Assembly (NCBI RefSeq): GCF_000312385.1
Contig: NZ_HE997626.1
Span: 2,327,678-2,391,677, forward strand
DNA length: 64,000 bases
Direction: 5' to 3'
From: Tsukamurella sp. 1534
GTDB taxonomy: Bacteria; Actinomycetota; Actinomycetes; Mycobacteriales; Mycobacteriaceae
Part shown: positions 36,401-44,617 of the stretch, piece after piece
How the letters are laid out: each line of letters starts with the position of its first letter
Position numbering within the stretch: position 1 is the stretch's first letter
Position numbers and translations under genes: made by a program
The notes under the pieces: model-generated
What the model was told of the DNA's origin: nothing
Databases searched by the model: none
Seen by the model: the letters and a program-made list of their open reading frames with translations, nothing else

Positions 36401-37686
36401 GCGGCGGTCCCGATCTCCGCCAGCGCCCCCGCGCCGGCCTCCACGCGGCCCAGGATGCGCGCGCGGGCCTCGTCGCCCAGGGTGCCGGGGAGGACCCGCA
36501 TCTCGACGGAGAGCCGGCCGCGGAACGTCGAGATCAGGTACGACGAGCCGATCGGGGCGGGCGGCGCACCGTCGCCCCGCCAGGCCGAGGCGTACTCGTG
36601 GATCCCGGCCGCGCTGCGCACGATCTGCGAATGGAAGTCGAGCACGTCGAGCCCGGAAGGCGTCGCGAGCGTGGGGAACTCGCCGAGGTTGCTGATGAGC
36701 ACCGGCGGGCCGTGCCGCCGGGTGGCCGGGTCCGGCATGGGGCTCACCGCGGTGCGCAGGACGGTGCCGTCGCGCACATCGGAGCGGATGCTGTCGGCCA
36801 CGATGCGGGCCAGTTCCGGGACCGCGCCGTCGGTGACGGCCACGTAGGAGAAGCCGCACAGCGCGGTCACCGACCGCAGCGGGATCGGCGGATCGATGCG
36901 GCCCCGGAAGTCGACGGGGGTGAGCAGCGCGAGCGCCGAGCCCGCCTCGGACTCGGCCAGCTCGGCGCGCGCGATGAGCGCGCTCACGAGCGCGTGCGCC
37001 GACACCCCGTGCGCCCGGGCGGCGTCCGCGAGCGCCGCGGTGCGGCCGGCGTCGAACCGGATCCGGATGGCGTCGTCGGTGTCCGGCCCCGCGGGCGCGG
37101 TCGTGGCCGGGGCGGGAACCGACCCGTGCCACGTGGTGCCCGCGAGCCGCTCCTCGTAGTCGAGCTCGCCCGGGTGGTGCCCGCGCGCCGCCATCACCAG
37201 GTGCGGCGCCGCGGGGAAGTCCCTGGCGGGGCGCACGATCGGGGTCGCGCCGCTCGCGAACGCGGTGTACAGCTCGAACAGCCGCGCGGTGATCGCCACG
37301 ATGCCGGAGCCGTCGGTGGCGGCGTGGCTGGCCCACAGCGTGAGCCGGTACCGCTCGCCGAGCCCCGTCAGCGTGAGCGCCGCGAGTTGCTCGCTGCCCA
37401 CGAACCACGGCGGGGTCTGCGCGAAGCCCTCCCACGGCGCGGCCTCGTCGCGCAGCCCGATCGCGGCGGCGACGGCGGGGTCCCCGGGCGCGAAATGCGG
37501 TCTGCCGCCGACGGTGACGATCCGGGCGGCGAGCACGGGGTACTCGGCGAGCAGCGCGCCGAACGCGGCGCGCAGGGCGGTGACGTCCACGGCGCCGTCG
37601 AGCTCGAAGGAGGTGCCGATGACCTCCCGCGAGGCAGGCCGCACGAACGAGGCCTCCGAGAAGGTGAGGGGGCGATGGGTGTGCAT
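36397..37686 (-). CDS. PapA-like condensation-domain acyltransferase
   Basis: The 429-residue protein has the active site ASHAATDGSGI (H121, D125) and the second-domain PapA features TPVDFRGRIDPPI and LDFHSQIVRSAAG. It is a paralogue of the enzymes at 33053-34315 and 37704-38966 but is clearly divergent. ATG 37686 gives the standard length; the longer frame upstream is antisense-like shadow. It follows the first operon gene after 17 bp and overlaps the membrane-protein gene by 4 bp. Confidence 0.84.
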   Translation of the reverse strand: MHTHRPLTFSEASFVRPASREVIGTSFELDGAVDVTALRAAFGALLAEYPVLAARIVTVGGRPHFAPGDPAVAAAIGLRDEAAPWEGFAQTPPWFVGSEQLAALTLTGLGERYRLTLWASHAATDGSGIVAITARLFELYTAFASGATPIVRPARDFPAAPHLVMAARGHHPGELDYEERLAGTTWHGSVPAPATTAPAGPDTDDAIRIRFDAGRTAALADAARAHGVSAHALVSALIARAELAESEAGSALALLTPVDFRGRIDPPIPLRSVTALCGFSYVAVTDGAVPELARIVADSIRSDVRDGTVLRTAVSPMPDPATRRHGPPVLISNLGEFPTLATPSGLDVLDFHSQIVRSAAGIHEYASAWRGDGAPPAPIGSSYLISTFRGRLSVEMRVLPGTLGDEARARILGRVEAGAGALAEIGTAA

Positions 37687-37703
37687 GGCGTCTCCGGTTC
37701 TGC

Positions 37704-38966
37704 TCAGGCCGCGGGGGCCAGTCGGGCGGCGGCGTGGACGAGGGCCGTCACCCTGTCGGCGACGGCGGCGCGGGACGCGGGGGAGGCGGTGCCCCCCAGC
37801 GTGATCAGTTCGATGCCGAGGCGGCCGGCGAAGGTGGAGGCCTGGCAGATCGTGGCGGAGGGCGACGGTGCCCGCCGCCCGGCGCGGCCGTACAGGGCCG
37901 CCGCATCCATGGACACGATCGGCCGCAGGGCCTCGCCCTCCAGCGCGCCGGGCAGCTCCAGGGCGAGCGGGCCCAGGTTGCTGAGCACCACCGGCGGCTG
38001 CGCCGGCCCCGGGTCGGCCGGGGCGGCGAGCACGTTCAGGCAGCGCCCCGCCGCCACGTCCTCGCGGACCGCGGCCGCGACGGCGGAGCCCACGGCGATC
38101 GGATCGGACGCCGCGGTGAGGTCGGCCGCGGCGAAGCTCGCGCCCACGAAGTTGGTGACGTCCGTCGCGCCGAGCGTGGGGGCGATGCGGCGGCGCAGGT
38201 CGACGAGGGTCATGGAGCCGAGCCGGACCGGCGCGTCCGCCGGCTCGCCGATGAACCCGGCGCGCTCGGCGCAGAGCAGCACGCCGGACAGCAGGGCGTT
38301 CAGCCCGACGCCCGCCGCCACGGCGGCGAAGCCCGTCGTCACCTCCTCGCAGAACTGCAGCGACGCCACCTCCGGGGGCGCCCCGGCGCCCGGCGCCGGC
38401 CCGGCGGGAGCCGCTCCGTACCAGCGGATCCCGCCGAGCCGGTCGCGCCCGGTGTCCGTGCCGGTGGCGACGCCGGCGAGCACGTCCTGCGCCGGGGCGG
38501 GGAAGGGGCTCGGCTCCACGGGCAGGGCGGATCCGGTGCGCACCAGCGCCGTGTACTGCGACCACAGCCCGGCGACGAGGGCGAACAGGTGCGTGCCGTC
38601 GGCGAGGGCGTGGTTGGCGCCGAAGGTCACCCGGTGCCGGGCGCCGTCGGTCACGACGTGCAGCCGGCCGAGCGCCGCCGCCGGGTCGACGAGCGGAGGC
38701 GCGAACGACGCGGGAAGGACGCCCACCCGGTCGACGGTGAGCGCGGCGCCCGCCCCGGCGGCCGGCGCGGCGAACGCGAAGCCGTCGCCGTCGGCGACCA
38801 CCGTGGCGTCCAGCGCGGGATGGCCGGCCCGCACCGCGGCGAACGCGTCGCTCAGGGCCGCGAGGTCCAGGTCGCCGCGTGCGGTGAACTCGAACGCGAC
38901 CGTCGTGGGGGCGGCGCCGACGAACCCGCGCTCGGACGGTGCGAGGCGGCGAAGCGTTCTGGTCAC
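37704..38966 (-). CDS. PapA-like condensation-domain acyltransferase, first gene of the operon
   Basis: The 420-residue enzyme has the motif ANHALADGTH (H119, D123). Its second domain shows TLVDLRRRIAP and TNFVGASF, parallel to the copy at 33053. The GTG start (38966) has AGGAG at 7 nt. The upstream 289-bp gap is the only intergenic space long enough to carry the promoter for the six-gene operon, which then runs without a gap above 17 bp to 31734. Confidence 0.84.
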   Translation of the reverse strand: MTRTLRRLAPSERGFVGAAPTTVAFEFTARGDLDLAALSDAFAAVRAGHPALDATVVADGDGFAFAAPAAGAGAALTVDRVGVLPASFAPPLVDPAAALGRLHVVTDGARHRVTFGANHALADGTHLFALVAGLWSQYTALVRTGSALPVEPSPFPAPAQDVLAGVATGTDTGRDRLGGIRWYGAAPAGPAPGAGAPPEVASLQFCEEVTTGFAAVAAGVGLNALLSGVLLCAERAGFIGEPADAPVRLGSMTLVDLRRRIAPTLGATDVTNFVGASFAAADLTAASDPIAVGSAVAAAVREDVAAGRCLNVLAAPADPGPAQPPVVLSNLGPLALELPGALEGEALRPIVSMDAAALYGRAGRRAPSPSATICQASTFAGRLGIELITLGGTASPASRAAVADRVTALVHAAARLAPAA

Positions 38967-39255
38967 GGCGCGGCTCCTGCCTGTGCGGCGATCGGGGACG
39001 CTTAGAACGCTAAAGGGACGTCCATTTCATTCGCGAGCCGAACGAGTGGTGTCGATCGTCACTGTGCCCGAGGCTTGACCGGGAGGGCGAGATGCCGGGG
39101 ATCCGCGTTTCGGGCGGAATTCCCCTGAGTGAACGCCGTTCTCTTACTCGGGCACCGGGTCCGGGGGTGAGCTGCGGAAACGCTCCGGCCGTGTGCCGTT
39201 AACGCAATGCTTACGAGAATGGGGTGACTGTGGCGTGATGTTCGCCACGGTGAAA
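38967..39255 (-). promoter_or_regulatory. Intergenic promoter region of the acyltransferase/glycosyltransferase operon
   Basis: The 289 bp have no gene and are richer in A+T than their surroundings. A partial inverted repeat, CTTAG-AACG-CTAAAG (39001-39015), lies 35 bp before the operon start. The segment 39193-39240 contains TTAACGCAATGCTTACGAG, and 39240-39255 is the maf 3' flank. No terminator for maf is obvious, so read-through from maf into the operon is possible. Confidence 0.45.
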
Positions 39256-39918
39256 TCAGGACGTGCGGGAGGCGCCCGCCCACACGGCGACCACGTCGAC
39301 GCCCAGCTCCGCGAGCAGGGAGCGGGTGAGGGGCAGCGAGATCCCGATGACGGAGCTCGGATCGCCGTCGATGCCCTCGATGAACCAGCCGCCCGCGCCG
39401 TCCAGCGTGAACGCCCCGGCCACCTGCAGGGGCTCCTCCGTGCCGACGTAGGCGTCGATCTCGGCGTCCGACGGTGCGCCGAAGCGCAGCTCCGTCGCTC
39501 GGGTGCCGGCGGCGCTACCGGCCTCCCGGCCGTCCTCGACGAGGATCGCGCAGTGGCCGGTCAGCAGTGTGCCGGTGCCGCCGCGCATCGCGCGCCAGCG
39601 CTCCGCCGCCACCTCGGGGGTGAGCGGCTTGCCCACCAGCTCGCCGCCGATGGACAGCATCGAATCGCAGCCGATGACCACCGCCCTGCCGGGCAGCGGG
39701 TCGTCCGCGAGGATGCGCGTGGCCACGTCCTCCGCCTTGGCGCGGGCCAGCGCCGCCACGGCGTCCTCGTGCGGGACGCCGGGCGCGAGGCCCTCGAGCA
39801 CCGCGTCCTCGTCGACCTGGGAGACCGAGACGAGGGGCGCGGCGCCGGCGGCGCGCAGCACCTTCAGCCGCGCCGGCGATGCCGACGCGAGGACGAGGCG
39901 GACCGGAGTGGGGGAGAT
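39256..39918 (-). CDS. maf: Maf-family nucleotide pyrophosphatase, non-canonical start
   Basis: The protein hydrolyses non-canonical nucleoside triphosphates and is implicated in septation control. Homology begins at VRLVLASASPARLKVLRAAG, including the essential SxSPxR motif, and continues through DCDSM-like GCDSMLSIGGE and GWFIEGIDGDPSSVIG, giving 220 residues, like M. tuberculosis Maf (Rv3282). From the upstream stop at 40011 down to 39864 the frame holds no ATG, GTG or TTG. The first canonical start, GTG 39861, would delete SASPAR. ATC at 39918, two bases after the accE5 stop, is the best-placed initiator, or CTG 39939 may be used. Translation is probably coupled to accE5. Confidence 0.85.
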   Translation of the reverse strand: MSPTPVRLVLASASPARLKVLRAAGAAPLVSVSQVDEDAVLEGLAPGVPHEDAVAALARAKAEDVATRILADDPLPGRAVVIGCDSMLSIGGELVGKPLTPEVAAERWRAMRGGTGTLLTGHCAILVEDGREAGSAAGTRATELRFGAPSDAEIDAYVGTEEPLQVAGAFTLDGAGGWFIEGIDGDPSSVIGISLPLTRSLLAELGVDVVAVWAGASRTS

Positions 39919-39920
39919 GG

Positions 39921-40187
39921 CTACGAACCCTTGGTCCAGAACAGCGGGGTCTGGCTGGTGAACGCGTTCGGGCCGTTGAAGTACTGCGGCCGCATGCGTT
40001 CCCGGTTGTCACCCCACAGCGACTTCAGCTCGACGCCCGCCTGCGGCGTGGAGCCCGCGGCGGCCGCCAGGACCGTCACGATCGCCGCCACGTCGGCCGA
40101 GGAGGGGTTGCCCTTCTCGAACCGGATCGCGGCCCAGAGCTTCTCGGCCTCCGCGGCGGGAGCCTCGACCGGCTTCTCGGCGCTCAC
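39921..40187 (-). CDS. accE5: Acyl-CoA carboxylase epsilon subunit
   Basis: The 88-residue protein matches AccE5 (Rv3281): a Pro/Ala/Glu-rich N-terminus, then [27 protein letters not shown] and a C-terminal [13 protein letters not shown]. It binds AccD5 and AccA3 and raises propionyl-CoA carboxylase activity. GTG 40187 overlaps the accD5 stop by 4 bp, so it is coupled. The stop (TAG) precedes the presumed maf start by 2 bp. Confidence 0.92.
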   Translation of the reverse strand: MSAEKPVEAPAAEAEKLWAAIRFEKGNPSSADVAAIVTVLAAAAGSTPQAGVELKSLWGDNRERMRPQYFNGPNAFTSQTPLFWTKGS

Positions 40188-41839
40188 AGCGGGATGTTCC
40201 CGTGCTTCTTCGGCAGGGTCGCGACGACCTTGCGCTCCAGCATGTTGAGCGCGGTGACGATCTGCCCGCGGGTGTGCGAGGGCGGGATGACCGCGTCCAC
40301 GTAGCCGCGCTCCGCGGCGACGTACGGGTTCACGAGGGTGTCCTCGTACTCCTGCTGCAGGCTCAGGCGAAGGGCCTCGACGTCCTCGCCCTTCTCCGCG
40401 GCCTCGGCCAGCTCCTTGCGGTAGACGAAGCCGACCGCGCCCGACGCGCCCATCACGGCGAACTGGGCGGTGGGCCACGCGAGGTTCACGTCCGCGCCCA
40501 TGTCCTTGCTGCCCATCACGCAGTACGCGCCGCCGTAGGCCTTGCGGGTGACCACGGTGATCTTCGGGACCGTGGCCTCGCCGTAGGCGTAGAGCAGCTT
40601 CGCGCCGCGGCGGATGATGCCGTCGAACTCCTGGCCGGTGCCGGGCAGGAAGCCGGGCACGTCCACCAGCGTGACGATCGGGATGTTGAAGGCGTCGCAG
40701 AAGCGCACGAACCGTGCCGCCTTCTCCGAGGCGTCGATGTCCAGGCAGCCCGCGAGCTGGGTGGGCTGGTTGGCCACCAGGCCCACGCTGCGGCCGTCGA
40801 TGCGGCCGAAGCCCACGATGATGTTCATCGCGCGCTGCGGCTGGATCTCGAGGAACTCGTCGTCGTCCAGCAGGCGGCGGATCACCTCGTGCATGTCGTA
40901 CGGCTGGTTCGGCGAGTCCGGGATCAGCGAGTCCAGCTCGCGGTCCTCGTCGTTCACCGACTCCTCGATCGAGCCCGTGAGCGGGTCGGTCGGCACGAAA
41001 CGCGGCGCCTCGGCGCGGTTGTTCGAGGGCAGGTACGTCATGAGCTCGCGCACGTAGTCCAGCGCGTCCTGCTCGCCCGACGCCACGTAGTGCGCGGTGC
41101 CCGACTTGCTCATGTGGGTCTGGGCGCCGCCCAGCTCCTCCTTGGTGACCTCCTCGCCGGTCACGGACTTGATCACGTCCGGGCCGGTGATGAACATCTG
41201 GCTCTCGTGGTCCACCATCACCACGAAGTCGGTGAGCGCGGGGGAGTAGACGTGGCCGCCGGCGGCCGCGCCCATGACCACCGAGATCTGCGGGATGACG
41301 CCCGAGGCCTGCGTGTTGCGGAAGAAGATCTGCGAGTACAGGGCGAGCGAGACCACGCCCTCCTGGATGCGCGCGCCGGCACCGTCGATGATGCCCACCA
41401 GCGGGCGGCCGGTCTTGGTGGCCAGATCCATGACCTTGCAGATCTTCTCGCCGTAGACCTCGCCGAGCGAACCGCCGAACACGGTGGAGTCCTGGCTGAA
41501 GACGCACACCTCGCGGCCGTCGATGGTGCCGTAGCCGGCGACGACCCCGTCGCCCACGGGGCGCTTGGCGGCCATGCCGAAGTTGGTGGCCCGGTGCTGC
41601 GCCAGCTTGTCCAGCTCGACGAAGGAGCCCTCGTCGAGCAGCGTGGTGACGCGCTCGCGGGCGGTGAGCCGGCCCTTCTCGTGCACGCGGTCGATCGCGC
41701 CCTGCCCCATGGGGGTCATCGCCTGCGCGTCGCGCTTGCGGAAATCGGCCAGCTTCCCAGCGGTGGTGTGGATGCTGGGCTCGGCGGCGGCGTCGTTGCC
41801 GGCGCCCGAGGAGCCGTCGGTGGTGGAGGCACTCGTCAT
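40184..41839 (-). CDS. accD5: Acyl-CoA (propionyl/long-chain) carboxylase beta subunit
   Basis: The 551-residue carboxyltransferase transfers carboxybiotin to acyl-CoA. It shows the crotonase-fold N-domain ([26 protein letters not shown] [13 protein letters not shown]) and C-domain ([29 protein letters not shown]). It pairs with AccA3 to make methylmalonyl-CoA for methyl-branched and, with AccD4, mycolate precursors. ATG 41839 is preferred over an upstream GTG/ATG because it matches AccD5 length and lies just beside a perfect 12-bp inverted repeat that probably carries its promoter. It is divergent from birA. Confidence 0.96.
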   Translation of the reverse strand: MTSASTTDGSSGAGNDAAAEPSIHTTAGKLADFRKRDAQAMTPMGQGAIDRVHEKGRLTARERVTTLLDEGSFVELDKLAQHRATNFGMAAKRPVGDGVVAGYGTIDGREVCVFSQDSTVFGGSLGEVYGEKICKVMDLATKTGRPLVGIIDGAGARIQEGVVSLALYSQIFFRNTQASGVIPQISVVMGAAAGGHVYSPALTDFVVMVDHESQMFITGPDVIKSVTGEEVTKEELGGAQTHMSKSGTAHYVASGEQDALDYVRELMTYLPSNNRAEAPRFVPTDPLTGSIEESVNDEDRELDSLIPDSPNQPYDMHEVIRRLLDDDEFLEIQPQRAMNIIVGFGRIDGRSVGLVANQPTQLAGCLDIDASEKAARFVRFCDAFNIPIVTLVDVPGFLPGTGQEFDGIIRRGAKLLYAYGEATVPKITVVTRKAYGGAYCVMGSKDMGADVNLAWPTAQFAVMGASGAVGFVYRKELAEAAEKGEDVEALRLSLQQEYEDTLVNPYVAAERGYVDAVIPPSHTRGQIVTALNMLERKVVATLPKKHGNIPL

Positions 41840-41840
41840 G

Positions 41841-41869
41841 CCCACGACTCTAACCAATAGAGTCGTGGG
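41841..41869. promoter_or_regulatory. 12-bp perfect inverted repeat between accD5 and birA
   Basis: CCCACGACTCTA (41841-41852) and TAGAGTCGTGGG (41858-41869) are separated by 5 bp. The repeat adjoins the accD5 ATG (41839) and includes TAGAGT on the plus strand and TTAGAG on the minus strand, possible -10 elements for birA and accD5. It probably controls both genes, perhaps through a biotin- or acyl-CoA-responsive regulator. A hairpin in the accD5 leader is the alternative. Confidence 0.65.
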
Positions 41870-41933
41870 ATAACGGCAGGGTCCGGCGTGGACCGGGTGC
41901 GGTCCCGGATCGGTCCGGGTGGAGGAGGTACGG

Positions 41934-42737
41934 GTGCTCCCCGATCAAGCGGCCATCTCGGCGGCGGTGCGCGGCACGCGCTGGCACGACGTCACCGTGG
42001 TGGAGGCCACCGGCTCCACCAACGCGGACCTCGCCGATGGCGTGCGGGCCGGGGACGAGCCCGGCCGGGTGCTCATCGCCGACGTGCAGACCGCCGGCCG
42101 CGGCCGGCACCTGCGGCCCTGGTCCGCGCCCGCGGGCACCCAGCTGTCGATCTCCGTCACGGCCGCCGTGCCCGCCGAGGTCGCGCCCCGCGCGGGCTGG
42201 CTGTCGCTGGTGACCGGCGTCGCCGCGGTCCGGGCGGTCCGCGAGGTCACGGGCCTCGAGGTCGGGCTGAAGTGGCCGAACGACGTGCTGCTCGCCGCCG
42301 AACCGGGCAAGCGGGGCGGGAAGACCGCCGGAATCCTCTCCGAGCTCGCGACCGGACCCGGTGGGGCGCTCGTCGCCGTGATCGGCACCGGGCTGAACAC
42401 GACCCTCGCCGCGGCCGACGTGCCGGTGGACACGGCCACGTCGCTCCAGCTGGCCGGCGCGGGGGACCCGGACCGGACCGCCCTGGCGATCGCCTACCTG
42501 CGCCACCTGGACGCCGGGCTCGCGGCCTGGGCGTCCGATCCTGCGGCGGCGCGCGCCGACTACCTGAGCGCGTGCGTCACCGTCGGGCAGGAGGTGACCG
42601 TGCAGCTCCCCGCCGACCGGCTGCTCCACGGCACCGCGGTGGACGTGGACGCCGAGGGCCGGATCGTGGTCGCCGACGGTGCCGGTGCCCGGCACGTGCT
42701 CTCCGCGGGCGACGTCACGCACCTGCGGCCCGCCTAG
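41934..42737 (+). CDS. birA: Biotin--[acetyl-CoA-carboxylase] ligase
   Basis: The 267-residue enzyme activates biotin to biotinyl-5'-AMP and attaches it to AccA3 (K564). It shows GRGRHLR (55-61), the biotinyl-AMP loop, KWPNDVL and GILSEL. There is no N-terminal winged helix, so it is a group I ligase without DNA binding, and regulation must use another factor. GTG 41934 is preferred over GTG 41919 because GGAGGAGG lies at 41921-41928. It matches Rv3279c, divergent from accD5. Confidence 0.94.
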   Translation: MLPDQAAISAAVRGTRWHDVTVVEATGSTNADLADGVRAGDEPGRVLIADVQTAGRGRHLRPWSAPAGTQLSISVTAAVPAEVAPRAGWLSLVTGVAAVRAVREVTGLEVGLKWPNDVLLAAEPGKRGGKTAGILSELATGPGGALVAVIGTGLNTTLAAADVPVDTATSLQLAGAGDPDRTALAIAYLRHLDAGLAAWASDPAAARADYLSACVTVGQEVTVQLPADRLLHGTAVDVDAEGRIVVADGAGARHVLSAGDVTHLRPA

Positions 42738-42746
42738 CATCGGGGC

Positions 42747-43271
42747 ATGCCCTTCCCGGACAAGGTGCTCGTCGACGACGAACACGTGCTGCTGCACACG
42801 CGCCCGCACGCCCGGCGGATGACCCGCCCCGTGCTGGTGCTGTTCGCCGCGTCCGCCGCCGCCGGCGTCGCGGGCGGGCTGGTGACCCGGGCGAAGCTCG
42901 ACGGTGCCGCGTCCGGGTGGTGGGCGCTGGGGATCGTCCTCGTGTGGGCGCAGCTCGTGGCGTGGTTCACGCTGCGCCCGTGGGTCCGGCTGCGCGCCAC
43001 CCACCTGGTGGTCACCGACCTGCGGATCATGTTCCGTTCCGGGGTGCTGCGCCGGCGCGGCATCGATATCCCGCTGCGCCGGATCAATTCGGTGCAGTAC
43101 CACCAGCGGATCGCGGACCGGCTGCTGCGCAGCGGCGTGCTCACCGTGGAATCGGCGGGCGACGACCCGCTCGACTTCCCCGACGTTCCGCAGGTCGCGG
43201 CCGTGCACGCCCTGCTCGTCGACGCGCTCGACGACGCCGAGGCCGACGGGTATCCCAGCAGGGCGGAGTAG
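42747..43271 (+). CDS. PH-domain membrane protein (Rv3278c-like)
   Basis: The 174-residue protein has two membrane helices near residues 30-75 and a C-terminal bacterial PH-like domain (THLVVTDLRIMFRSGVLRRRGIDIPLRRINSVQYHQRI). Its position between birA and purK/GtrA genes matches M. tuberculosis Rv3278c. The role is unknown. ATG 42747 follows birA by 9 bp, so they are co-transcribed. Confidence 0.85.
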   Translation: MPFPDKVLVDDEHVLLHTRPHARRMTRPVLVLFAASAAAGVAGGLVTRAKLDGAASGWWALGIVLVWAQLVAWFTLRPWVRLRATHLVVTDLRIMFRSGVLRRRGIDIPLRRINSVQYHQRIADRLLRSGVLTVESAGDDPLDFPDVPQVAAVHALLVDALDDAEADGYPSRAE

Positions 43272-43282
43272 TGTCGGCGGCC

Positions 43283-43975
43283 ATGAGCACCAGAGTGCTG
43301 TTGGCGGAGGACGACGACGCGATCGCGTCGCCGCTGGCCCGCGCGCTCACGCGCGAGGGCTACGAGGTGACCGTCGCGGCGACGGGGCCGGACGCGCTCA
43401 AACAGGCGCTGAACGACGAGTTCGCGCTGCTGATCCTCGATCTCGGGCTCCCCGAACTGGACGGCCTGGAGGTGTGCCGCGAGGTGCGGGCCGCGCGCCC
43501 CGAGGTGGCCGTGCTCATGCTCACGGCCCGCACCGACGAGATGGACTTCGTGGTGGGCCTCGACGCGGGCGCGGACGACTACGTGGGCAAGCCGTTCCGG
43601 ATGTTCGAGCTGATGGCGCGGACCCGTGCCCTGCTCCGCCGCAGCGTGCCGGCGGCGGACGCCGTGGAGGTGCTCGACGCCGGCGGCATCCGCCTGGACG
43701 CCGCGGCCCGCCGCGTCACCGTGGACGGGACCGATGTGGCCCTGGCCAACAAGGAGTTCGAGCTCCTCAAGTTCCTCATGGAGAGCGCGGGCCGGCTGCT
43801 GCCCCGCGAGGAGATCCTGGCCGCGGTGTGGGGCGATTCGGATCTACGGGGATCGAAGACGCTGGACATGCACATCTCCTGGCTGCGCCGGAAGATCGGC
43901 GACGACGCGGGCCCGCAGCGGCCGCGCCGGATCGCGACGGTCCGCGGCGTGGGCTTCCGGTTCGACGCGGAGTGA
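43283..43975 (+). CDS. Response regulator, OmpR/PhoB family
   Basis: The 230-residue regulator has a receiver domain with acidic residues E9-D11, phospho-acceptor D53 (ILDLGLPELDG) and KPF near residue 102, and a C-terminal winged helix (DVALANKEFELLKFLMESAGRLLPREEIL). A GTG at 43271 would add four residues. It starts 11 bp after the PH gene, suggesting an operon birA-PH-regulator. The partner kinase is probably the one at 44618-45922, which is convergent to it. Confidence 0.93.
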   Translation: MSTRVLLAEDDDAIASPLARALTREGYEVTVAATGPDALKQALNDEFALLILDLGLPELDGLEVCREVRAARPEVAVLMLTARTDEMDFVVGLDAGADDYVGKPFRMFELMARTRALLRRSVPAADAVEVLDAGGIRLDAAARRVTVDGTDVALANKEFELLKFLMESAGRLLPREEILAAVWGDSDLRGSKTLDMHISWLRRKIGDDAGPQRPRRIATVRGVGFRFDAE

Positions 43976-44062
43976 CGCGCGCCGGGCCCGCGGCCCCGTG
44001 ACACGGGCGCGGTCCGGCGGTGCGTTGCCGGGCCCGCCGAACCGCGCTGTGCCGTACCGGCT

Positions 44063-44455
44063 TCAGTCCTTGGCGAGGGTGCTGAGGTGCGACGTGAAGT
44101 ACCACTGCCCGTCGACCCGGCGCGCGGTGTAGCTCGCGATCTGCACGTCGTGCACCTCGGAGCCCTTCATGTGCCGCAGCTTGGTCGCGGTGACGCCCAG
44201 GTTGTCGCCGTACATGGTGGTGCTGATCTCGTCGATGATCGTCTTGTCGACGCCGGTGGAGGAGCCGAACTCGGTGGCGTAGAGCGCGCGCAGCTCCTCC
44301 TTGGTGGAGATGATGCGCTGCGCGGCGCCCTGCCCCTCGTCCACCTGGAACTGCGCCGGCAGAGACCAGAAGTCGTGGATGTCGTCGAGGCGACCGCTCT
44401 GGCACGCGTCGCAGTATTCGCGGTACCGGGTCTGGATATCCTGAACATCGCTCAT
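44063..44455 (-). CDS. SnoaL/NTF2-like small protein
   Basis: The 130-residue protein has the cone-shaped NTF2-like pattern: an N-terminal helix (IQTRYREYCDACQSGRLDDIHDFWSLPAQF), a hinge and C-terminal antiparallel strands (YTARRVDGQWYFTSHLSTLAKD). Such proteins are isomerases, cyclases or ligand binders, and the family is too broad for a call. ATG 44455 has AGGGGA at good spacing. It lies between a convergent response regulator and the kinase gene. Confidence 0.7.
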   Translation of the reverse strand: MSDVQDIQTRYREYCDACQSGRLDDIHDFWSLPAQFQVDEGQGAAQRIISTKEELRALYATEFGSSTGVDKTIIDEISTTMYGDNLGVTATKLRHMKGSEVHDVQIASYTARRVDGQWYFTSHLSTLAKD

Positions 44456-44617
44456 TGTGATCCCCTGTTCTGAAATCTGATGAGAGTGGGCACGTTTCGT
44501 GCACACCGTGACCCAAGTCGGGTCGGTGTCACCGTAGTCCCGCGTGGTGTGATTTGCAGTTCGAAACCGGGAGGCTGCGACAAAACTCCACGATCCATCG
44601 CCGCGTTGCGACGGACC

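Noticed and set aside
39256..39861. maf starting at GTG 39861
   Set aside because: This start removes the conserved SASPAR motif that Maf enzymes need, so a non-canonical start upstream is more likely.
43995..44007. CCCGTG-A-CACGGG as a terminator after the OmpR-type regulator
   Set aside because: A one-base loop cannot form a stable hairpin. It could be a protein-binding dyad, but there is no supporting context.
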